From assembly GCF_963855985.1 (NCBI RefSeq), contig NC_087104.1, positions 12,958,001-13,022,000 of the forward strand: 64,000 bases of DNA, written 5' to 3'. This document shows positions 56,501 through 64,000 of this stretch, in pieces; position 1 is the first letter of the stretch; each line of letters starts with the position of its first letter. Origin of the DNA: Ostrinia nubilalis. Taxonomy: Eukaryota > Arthropoda > Insecta > Lepidoptera > Crambidae. Below the pieces are notes generated by a model that saw only the letters and a program-made list of their open reading frames with translations, was not told where the DNA came from and made no database searches. The position numbers and the translations under genes are program-made.

Positions 56501-59500
56501 TTTTCCATGTTGTTCACCCGAAGGCCTACCTTTTGGAAGATTAAGGTCTTCGAGCATTGTGCCGAGGTCTTCCAGTGATTTTGCCATGACCACACAATAT
56601 CGTCGGCAAACCGAAGCTGAATGATGTACTCGTCGTTGATGTTTGTGCCGAATCCTTTCTATTCAAGGAGTTTGAAAGCGTCTTCCAATGCAGCGGTAAA
56701 TAGTTTCGGAGATCCGGAGATATAACATCTCCCTCATGCCTCGCTGCAGAGGAATCGCCCTCGTACTCCACTCCTGTACTCGGACCAACATGGTGGCGTT
56801 TCTGTACAAGCACTTTAGCATCTCGATATGTACCGATACTTTTCAGAAACCGGCTTGTTCGGGAGGCTAGAAGTCATCGAACCTACGCGCGAGATCATTC
56901 GTGATAACTTTCGCAAACAGCTTGTAGACATGACTCAGAAGCGAGATGGGTCAGTAATTCTTCAGCAAGGTTTTATCCCCTTTCTTGAAGAAGAGTACCA
57001 CCACGCTTCTGTTCCAAGCCTCTGGCGTTGTTCCCTGGAGTAAGACGAAGTTAAATAGTCTCTGAAGGACCGAGGTTATCCCGCCATGACCCGGTGCCTT
57101 GTTGTTCTTTAGGTGTTTGAGAGCCATCCTAATCTCGTATAGGCTGATAATGCTGATATCCACAATATCTTCGTCGAGGTATATAGCTGTCCATAAAACT
57201 TTTCAATCTCACCCAGAACCTCGGCTTTTGTTGACGTTACACCACCTTCCGCAGTCTTCAGCTTCGTCAGCTAGCTTCGCCCAATAGATTTGTCTCTAGC
57301 GAACACTTTCGAGCCTTGGTTCCGCTCTATCACCTCTATAATACTATTTGTATTAAAGTTGCGAACATCATGTCGCAAGGACTTCCATGTCTGTCTATTG
57401 AGCTGCCGATGTGCCTTAGCGTCAACGGAGATCTGCAGTGACATTGAACGTCGTTCTGCCATGACGTTGAGGGTAAAGGATCTCTATGGATCCCTAGGGA
57501 GATATCCCTATTACAGTTTTATTGTTTTTGGATTATTTTAATTTTGATATTCATTTTGATGTTGGTTCTTTCAATTTAATTTCAATGTTATAGGAATCTG
57601 ATGTTGATGGTTACCATAACAATTTGTCAAACATTTATAAGTATTTAATAAGTAGGTATATTCTAGTAACATTTAACAATTTTACAGATTTTGACTAAAA
57701 TCGCATTAACAAAACAAATGAAATAAAATGAATAAATCAACATTTAGGTCAATAAAAGTGTGGCAAAATTAAACAAGTGTACTTATTCAATGGAAATATT
57801 CGTTTTTGTAATACCTTGGTTGTGGTAAAACTAAATAAGTGACATGCAAAAAGTAAATAACTGCAACTTAATTGTAAAATACGGTTGTGGCAAAACTAAA
57901 TAATTACATTTTTATTTTTTTATTTAAAATAATACAAAATAACATCATCGAAGAATATTGAATTAATAAAGGTAAATTTGATGTATAAAATATCAAAAGA
58001 CCGACAATAAAATATTTTTACCCTTAAAAGTTATCGCCATTTTTAACGAAAAAAATCACAAAAACGTGAATATCTCGCAACTTTGGTTTTGTCAGTTATT
58101 TAATTCTGCCACGACGGTGACGATATATACATACAACGTGTCCCAAAATTCAAGGATAAGCCGGCGCCGCAGGATGGACATAGTCATGACTACTTTAGGA
58201 AAAATAAGAAAAAAAATCTATCTCAATTATTTTTTAAGTTACACAATAAATTATGAAATTCGTCGAATATTGACACCCCTTATGATATTTGACATTACCA
58301 CGACCACAATTTTTCAAATACTTCTGTTTTTTGTTTGTATCGGCAACTTAAGTAGTGCTGCTGTCCTCTCCAATTCTTAAAACCCTCAGAATCCTTGCAG
58401 TTTTTACACAAAAGTTAATCAAAATATGATATTTCCTTAAAATTTTGAACGATTTTTACTTTCACTCCACTTTGACTCGTCGTTTTGTAATAAAACAGTA
58501 TGAACACTACTGCGGCAAGTTATTTATAAAGTTGCCGCAGCTATCCAAGATTCCAAAATGGTATAATACTCTAAGAAAACTAGTCGCAATAAAGATATGC
58601 GTACCATTTTTACAAGCACTTCGCTTGTTAGTTAGTATGGGATAAATCTTGCAATTAAATTTAAAACCAGTTCTCCTCAACCAATTGAGCTGAAATTTGG
58701 TATACTTATGTAAGTACGATGACATTGCAATATTATGGTATCATTGAGCTGGATGGAGTCTGGAGGTAGCCATAGGAACTTCTAAACGAAACGGCGGAAT
58801 CGCATCTAGTTTGGGTTCGTTGGATATCTTTTCGAGCACTTTGGTGCTAGATGATGTCTGGTCCTGATGATGAAGTCAAGAGGTGGCCAGGAGCTGGCCA
58901 AAGGAACTCCTAATCGAAATGGCGGAAGATTATCGAGTTTGGGTTCGTTGGATTTGACTTCCCGAGCACTTGGACCATGAGATTGAGAAACAACTAAAAA
59001 GTGTAAAATAAAGTTATAATAAAAAAAAACATTTTTAAAAACAAGCATTAATGCGAAATTTTACGAAAGAATTTAAAGATAAAAATAATTGTATGCAAGG
59101 TTCAAATAATTCCGAAAGATTGTAGCGCAAACAGAAAAAAAGAGGAATAAATTCCATGCGCGATTATAACTTTATTTTAAACTTTTTAGTTGTTTCTCAA
59201 TCTCATGGCCCAAGTGCCCGAGAAGACAAACCCAACGAACCCAAACTCGATAAGCTTCCACTATTTCGTTTAGGAGTTCCTATGGCCAGCTCCTGACCAC
59301 CTCTTGACTTCATCATCAGGATCCTGGACATCATCTAGCACCAAATTGCTTGAAAAGACAAATCTAACGAACCTAAACTAGATGCAATTCCGCCGTTTCA
59401 TTTAGAAGTTCCTATGGCCACCTCCAGACTCCATCCAGCTCAATGATACCATAATATTGCATTGTCATCGTACTTACATAAGTATACCAAATGTCAGCTC

Positions 59501-61317
59501 AATTGGTTGAGGAGAACTGGTTTTAAATTTAGTTGCAAGATTTATCCCATACTACTACTAACAAGCGAAGTTCTTGTAAAAATGGTACGCATGTCTTTTT
59601 TGCGACTAGTTTTCTTAGAGTATTATACCATTTTGGAATCTTGGATAGTTGCGGCAACTTTATAATAAACTTGCCGCAGTAGTGTTCATACTATTTTTTT
59701 ACAAAACGACGAGTCAAAGTGGAGTGAAAGTAAAAATCGTTTAAAATTTTAAGGAAATATCATATTTTGATTAACTTTTGTGTAAAAACTGCAAGGATTC
59801 TGGGGGTTTTAAGAATTGGAGTGGACAGCAGCACTACTTAAGTTGCCAATATAAACAAAAAAACAGAAGTATTTGAAAAATTGTAGTCGTGGTAATGTAA
59901 AATATCATAAGGGGTGTCAATTTTCGACGAATTTCATAATGTATTGTGTAACATAAAAAATAATTGAGATAGATTTTTTTTCTTATTTTTTCTGAAGTAG
60001 TCATGACTATGTCCATCTTGCGGCGCCGGCTTATCCTTGAATTTTGGGACACGTTGTATGTGGCGAGCACATGAGCGGTGCGACGTCGCGTCGCGCGTAT
60101 TGCGGTGCGGCGCCGCAACGCATCGTGTGCTTTGACTCTTATGTGGTTAAAACAAATGTAGATAACGAGCGATCTATCATCACACCTTTGCTCCAAAAAT
60201 TTATTTTTTACAGGAAGCGATTCCACTGAACAGAACAATGGTACCACCGAGCGTTTTGTACACTCCCGACACAAATCTCACGGCGATTCTGATGGAAATT
60301 GTTGGGGAAAAACTGAACCTGAAACGTTTGCAGTCTTTCTCAAGTATGTGTAACAAATCAATTTCTTTATCCTACTTCCTACTAATATTATAAATGCGAA
60401 AGTTTGTGTGGATGTTTGTTACTCTTTCACGCAAAAACTACTGGACGGATTTTGATGTATTATTGTTTATAACCCAGAATAACATATAGGCTATAATTTA
60501 TGATAGTCTGTGACAACAAACTAAATTTCACGCGGGTAAAACCGCGGGCAAAAGCTAGTTTGCTATAAATATCACTTGTTTGCTTTGTCTGCTTTTCTAT
60601 TCAATTCTTTTTTGAGGCGACAATTTGCCAATTCATGGATGACGGTGGTTGGTACAATCCCCATCGACCGCTAGACTTTTGTGATGAACACAACCATTAT
60701 TTACCGGAGTATTAATAGTATTACTCTGCATTACAAATTACACGCTCTTTAATTTGCTGTGCGTTAAGTATTTATCATCATCAGCCTATTTCATTATTTT
60801 GGTAGGTCTATTCCGTTTCTGATGACATTACATTAGTCATTTCCAGCCACTCTGACCCTTGTATTCTTCCTAATTCCATCTTGTTGAAAGACGTCCTACG
60901 CTGCCAAGACGCTGTCTTCACTCCAGGGGCCCTAGACAAGTGGCACTTTTTGATAGAAATCGAATCCTTTACGGAGCGAAGTAACTACATGAAAAAACTC
61001 CAAAGCGTAGGCATTTCGAAATTGCAACTGTCACTTGTCTGGGGACTTAGGGAATAAGGAGGCAGAACTCCTCGACCCGATAGCCAACTGTTCTACCACA
61101 GACACGCCCAGCCTATTCCCACTTCACCTGCTAATCATGGTCATGTCATATACTTTTGTCCAATGTCAGATAGCAGTTTCATTCAACTCTATAATAAATG
61201 TGTGTGTATTTTTAAACAGGTGGTACTGGTAGAGGATACATGCCATTCACCAACGATTCGGATATCTTCGACTTCACCAAAAACATGCGGCCCGATGAAG
61301 CGATTGTAATATTTCAG
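53525..61317 (+). CDS. ABCA-C: third ABCA transporter, first three exons (continues past right edge)
   Basis: Exons 53525-53710, 60214-60343, 61220-61317, phases 0/1/0 as in ABCA-B. Exon 1 encodes MNIRTLGVLMWKHGVVRKRR and a first TM segment; it aligns with ABCA-B exon 1 (LMW.H....R.FI......P). Exon 2 is 130 nt, the same length as ABCA-B exon 2, and encodes VPPSVLYTPDT against [10 protein letters not shown]. Exon 3 ends in NMRPDEAIVIFQ against [12 protein letters not shown]. The next expected exon (47 codons in ABCA-B) is not found by 64000, so intron 3 is at least 2.7 kb. Intron 1 is 6.5 kb and almost wholly transposons, including a 1.9-kb palindrome. The start ATG is preceded by TACA and fits the paralogue. 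Likely a full two-NBD lipid transporter; only the N-terminus is seen. Confidence 0.86.
54049..54382. mobile_element. TIR element, GGGCTCTATTT ends, with an open frame
   Basis: Inverted ends GGGCTCTATTT, continuing imperfectly for about 45 bp (CACCATG, GGCCACC blocks). A plus-strand open frame covers 54002-54313 and ends near a GTAAGC donor-like site. No TSD found. In ABCA-C intron 1. Confidence 0.55.
54691..54710 (+). repeat. Short interstitial telomere-type repeat (GGTTA)4
   Basis: Four units of the insect TTAGG telomere repeat. Next to it is a 25-bp duplication (GGTTAGGCTAGTTACCGTCA) at 54706-54752. Confidence 0.75.
54985..55313 (-). mobile_element. LINE 3'-region fragment, split by a hAT-type MITE
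   Basis: Pieces 54985-55043 and 55222-55313 are RTE-like C-terminal coding scraps. Confidence 0.5.
55044..55221. mobile_element. hAT-type MITE, 178 bp
   Basis: TIR CATTGGTTCCCAAA with TSD ACCTAGAG, 8 bp, at 55036-55043 and 55222-55229. The CA-TGGTTCCCAAA end is typical of hAT elements. Confidence 0.87.
55409..55536. mobile_element. MITE, CGT(G/A)AAATTGTGAA ends
   Basis: About 30-bp inverted ends with a TTAGG-like run inside. Confidence 0.6.
55543..58125. mobile_element. 2.6-kb TIR element, CGTCACCGTCGTGGCAGAAT ends
   Basis: Inverted ends of about 33 bp. Internal repeats GACTTTATTTAATTCTGCCA occur at about 55760 and 55830. It holds a degraded RTE-like LINE (55975-57480). No transposase frame seen. 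Confidence 0.7.
55975..57480 (-). mobile_element. Degraded RTE-like LINE from RT to 3' end
   Basis: Minus strand: RT start ALKHLKNNKAPGHGGI, then VVVLFFKKGDKTLLKNY, later frameshifted pieces, closing in the (TCA)n tail at 55975. Many frame breaks, so inactive. The longest piece of this LINE family in the window. Confidence 0.8.
58130..60060. mobile_element. 1.9-kb fold-back element with about 890-bp arms
   Basis: Left arm 58130-59020 and right arm 59166-60060 are inverted copies with few differences, separated by about 145 bp. Outer ends CATACAACGTGTCCCAAAAT. No convincing coding frame; open frames at 58066 and 60274 are mirror images of one another. Lies in ABCA-C intron 1, ending about 150 bp before exon 2. 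Confidence 0.8.
60377..60558 (+). mobile_element. Helitron-like non-autonomous element, complete
   Basis: Starts TCCTACTAATATTATAAATG, ends CGCGGGTAAAACCGCGGGC...CTAG. 182 bp, in ABCA-C intron 2. Confidence 0.72.
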
Positions 61318-61427
61318 GTACGTCTTTATTTTACTCGATTGCGTTTAAATCATTAGCCTTTTAAGCCTCGCCAATCGAGATACAAGGTTTGTCTTCTTAA
61401 TCGACCTCTTGGGGTTTGATGGGCTAA

Positions 61428-61558
61428 TGCCCGTTTTTACCATCAATAATTTTTAAGTGACCCCTATGACACAATATAACTACCTATGGTAACACTATAA
61501 CAGGTTATGTATTCATAGGGGTCACTTAAAAATTAGGGATTGATGGTGAAATCGGACA
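61428..61558. mobile_element. Hairpin MITE, TGCCCGTTTTTACCATCAAT ends
   Basis: TSD TAA on both sides; second copy of the family at 43132. Confidence 0.8.
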
Positions 61559-61561
61559 TAA

Positions 61562-61734
61562 GGCTCGGTTTCCACAAAGGCGGAGCAGAGAAGTAGGCCA
61601 TCAAATTTTTCTATGTACCTACCTACCTAAATAGAATTTGGAAAAGAGAAGAGAAGAGAAGGGGAAATAATTAAATCTGATTGGTTATTCAAAACACTTC
61701 TCCACTCTTGGCGGAAACCCGGCCTAATGCTAAA
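61562..61734. mobile_element. MITE, GGC(T/C)(C/G)GGTTTCC ends
   Basis: Inverted ends of about 12 bp with TAA on both sides; directly follows the previous MITE and shares the TAA between them. Contains a GAGAA run. Confidence 0.6.
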
Positions 61735-62128
61735 TCTTGGTAAAAACTGTATAAAGCCATTTTATTTCATCGCCAAAAGGATAAAATCGTAGATTCTGTA
61801 AAAGTCATGCGAATTATGGCGCGAAATCAAAGGAAAGCGTGAAATTGTGTACATGTATTTTTTCTGATCTATAATCGTTTTTTCACGCACAGATCAAACA
61901 CGATAAAAACTGAGGCTTAACATTTATTTAAAAAATAACGTACAAAAGTATAAAAATAAAAAACCATAGATTGAGCAACTCAACCATAGTAAATCATCAA
62001 TGCACAATGATGCTCAAAGTCAGATCCTTAAAAGAATACTCCATGACTAAATGACGGTTTAAGCAAACAATACTACTGCCGCTTCAAACACAGGAAGTTT
62101 TTCTAGTTACATAGTACATAATTGTCAA

Positions 62129-63020
62129 TGTCGCAGGCAAATTGTATGATTCCGCATTTTACAAACGGCGTCGTCAATTCACAAACGCTCGCTGTTCTAT
62201 GAAATGCCGAAGGCAAAATGTAAATTGCCTTGGCACTTTATAATATGGCAAAACATTTGATATCCAATTCAATCGCTGTTTACAAAATGCCGCGGCAAAT
62301 TGAAGTATTTAGTTCTTTTTCTCACCACGCGAGGCGCTGCTAATCAAAACAAGAAAAATGGCGTCGGATAGTGGTTTTGTGATACAGAAAACAGTGCAAA
62401 TTCTACGTATTCAAAGGACTTTTCACAAAAAAAGACATTTATTATACTTAGTGAGTTAAGAAATTTTTACGATTCACAAATAGGAGCAGTGAAAAAGCTA
62501 TGGAAAAATAAAATAGTTTTTGAGGTTATCCGGCACGTAAAACACGCTAAGGTGACAATGGAATCTGGTGCTCGGAGGTCTGCTGCGGAATATATTGGTA
62601 TAAAAATATTGTGTTATGTCTTCTAGACTTCTTCTTGGTATAATTAAAATGTAAGACATATCTAAAGAACTGACTATCGAAACTTATTTAATGTCATATT
62701 TTTATGTACCTACCTATAGGTACGTCAATAGTTTAAATTAGTCTTGTGTTGTTTTTGTTACGAAAATATTTTAATTACTTTAGGAGTAGCAAGTATTTTA
62801 GGTTTGTCTTACTTAAATAGATACCTACCTGATTTCTGAAATTATGTCTGATTTGTCCAACATGTGTTTTATGATGGTCACCCTATTGCAACAATCATAG
62901 TCGAAATTTTATCAATTGAACGAGTTGCCAATTTGCCTTCGGCATTTCATAGAACAGCGAGCGTTTGTAAATTGACGACGCCGTTTGTAAAATGCGGAAT
63001 CATACAATTTGCCTGCGACA
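62129..63020 (+). mobile_element. 892-bp TIR element with SANT/MADF-like coding remnant
   Basis: Inverted ends TGTCGCAGGCAAATTGTATG, about 90 bp, nearly perfect, flanked by TCAA (62125-62128, 63021-63024). Inside, about 62420-62610, an open stretch encodes LSELRNFYDSQIGAVKKLW then FEVIRHVKHAK, with Trp and spacing reminiscent of Myb/SANT or MADF domains found in some transposon accessory proteins. Confidence 0.65.
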
Positions 63021-63216
63021 TCAATACACATTAACCATGCAAGATGTAACTCCCCAACGCTATTTTCGAATTTCCGTCTATCTATCCTTCTTCGTCTTAG
63101 CGAAATTTTCGCATGAGTGGCAGCGACAGATAGATCCGAAGATACTAAAAAACAACAGAGATTAGCCATCCCGTTCGTCTTCTGTTTTCTTACACCATGT
63201 CTTCGTCCAATAGACT

Positions 63217-63366
63217 CACACCCTTATTCACAAACATTACTATGAGGTCTCGCAGTGCGCGTGGACGCACAGGGTGACACACCAACCAATCACAGAGCTC
63301 CATTCAACGCTGTGCGTTCGATTTGCTGCTTCACTTAATCAAGTATCGTTTGTTGAATACGGGTGT
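63217..63366. mobile_element. MITE, ACACCC(T/G)TATTCA ends
   Basis: Inverted ends of about 18 bp (ACACCCTTATTCACAAAC). 150 bp. Confidence 0.6.
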
Positions 63367-64000
63367 TAAAAGCAATTTTGCAAACCAACAAAGCCGACTA
63401 ACATCGCCACTAAGCTTAAAATTGGCTTAAGTAATTTGAAACCTATTGTTTGCGAAATCAATTTATTATTGTTAAGGTCATTGAGTCAGTGAAATCTCTG
63501 TCATCAGATTATAATCTTGAACACAAAATAAGTAGGTAGCTGAAGTCTTTTAGTTCAGCAAAGACTATCCATATACATATTGCTGTGGTAATACTGTCTT
63601 TATGACCCAAAGATAGATGTACAGTCGCGGAATGAAAAGGTTCGTCACCTTAGTGTCGGTTTTCGCATGCACTAGGTACTGTAAGAGTCAAACCTGCCAA
63701 CATAACCGTGCAAGAAACAGTGCTGCTAACATTTAAATAAATATGACGTTTGCTAACGAATAAGGTTTTGCTTATTTATTTTTCTGTCCCATCAGTGCAA
63801 TGTTACAAAATGTAGTTTTTTTAATTTAATAGATAATGGCAGGTTGAACCAAAAAGAAGGTTTTAGTTTATCAATCATAATAATCTTCTTGACAAGTTAA
63901 ATCGTCAAACAACTTTGATCTGAATAATTTTGAACTTTACTGACGAACAGTTAAAGATTATTTTCTCTAACTCGAGATTATTCTGTAACATAGTTTCAAA
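63367..64000. other. ABCA-C intron 3, nothing recognised
   Basis: No exon matching ABCA-B exon 4 and no clear repeat. Confidence 0.35.

Noticed and set aside
58066..58380. Open frame of 104 codons as a gene (and its mirror on the minus strand at 59834-60274)
   Set aside because: Both are the same sequence in the two arms of the fold-back element, AT-rich, with no recognisable domain.

Overview
Eukaryotic nuclear DNA, almost certainly from a moth or butterfly (Lepidoptera). The evidence is genes split into many short exons with GT/AG introns, short runs of the insect telomere unit TTAGG, and a dense load of lepidopteran-type repeats: RTE-like LINE 3' ends with (GAT)n tails, R1-type LINE fragments, Helitron-like elements ending in CTAG, a tRNA-derived SINE and many MITEs. 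I see no bacterial, CRISPR or operon structure. All exon models were built by hand from reading frame, splice dinucleotides, phase and comparison between paralogues inside the window.

Layout: (1) 1-14161, plus strand: 3' third of an ABCA-type (ABCA3-like) transporter, called ABCA-A. Ten exons are present and the 5' part lies left of the window. Its intron 4 is 11.1 kb and packed with nested transposons. (2) 14658-24444, minus strand: a complete 15-exon gene for a thioredoxin-domain axonemal-type protein (NME8/TXNDC3-like, 687 aa), with an in-frame 53-codon tandem duplication in exon 13. (3) 25276-43454, minus strand: a complete 32-exon ABCA transporter (ABCA-B, 1659 aa), an inverted paralogue of ABCA-A. 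(4) 44409-47801 and 50079-51419, plus strand: two paralogous three-exon genes for small secreted proteins with one Kunitz domain after a Trp/Pro/Gly-rich N-terminal region. (5) 53525 to beyond 61317, plus strand: first three exons of a third ABCA gene (ABCA-C), running off the right edge.

So this is an ABCA cluster in +/-/+ order. A cilium/flagellum-type gene is caught between the two converging copies, and a Kunitz pair lies between the second and third. The ABCA genes encode two-NBD full transporters likely to move lipids. The Kunitz proteins are likely extracellular. Nothing in the sequence links the three gene classes functionally; they look like neighbours by duplication and position.

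Most non-coding sequence is mobile DNA, often nested. The strongest observations are: an ABCA exon 97% identical between the inverted paralogues while its neighbour is about 82% identical (gene conversion); a LINE insertion whose target-site duplication regenerated a splice donor of ABCA-B; a stack of about five nested elements in the ABCA-A intron; a 1.29-kb TIR element with 9-bp target duplications and a SINE inside it; and a 1.9-kb fold-back palindrome in ABCA-C intron 1.
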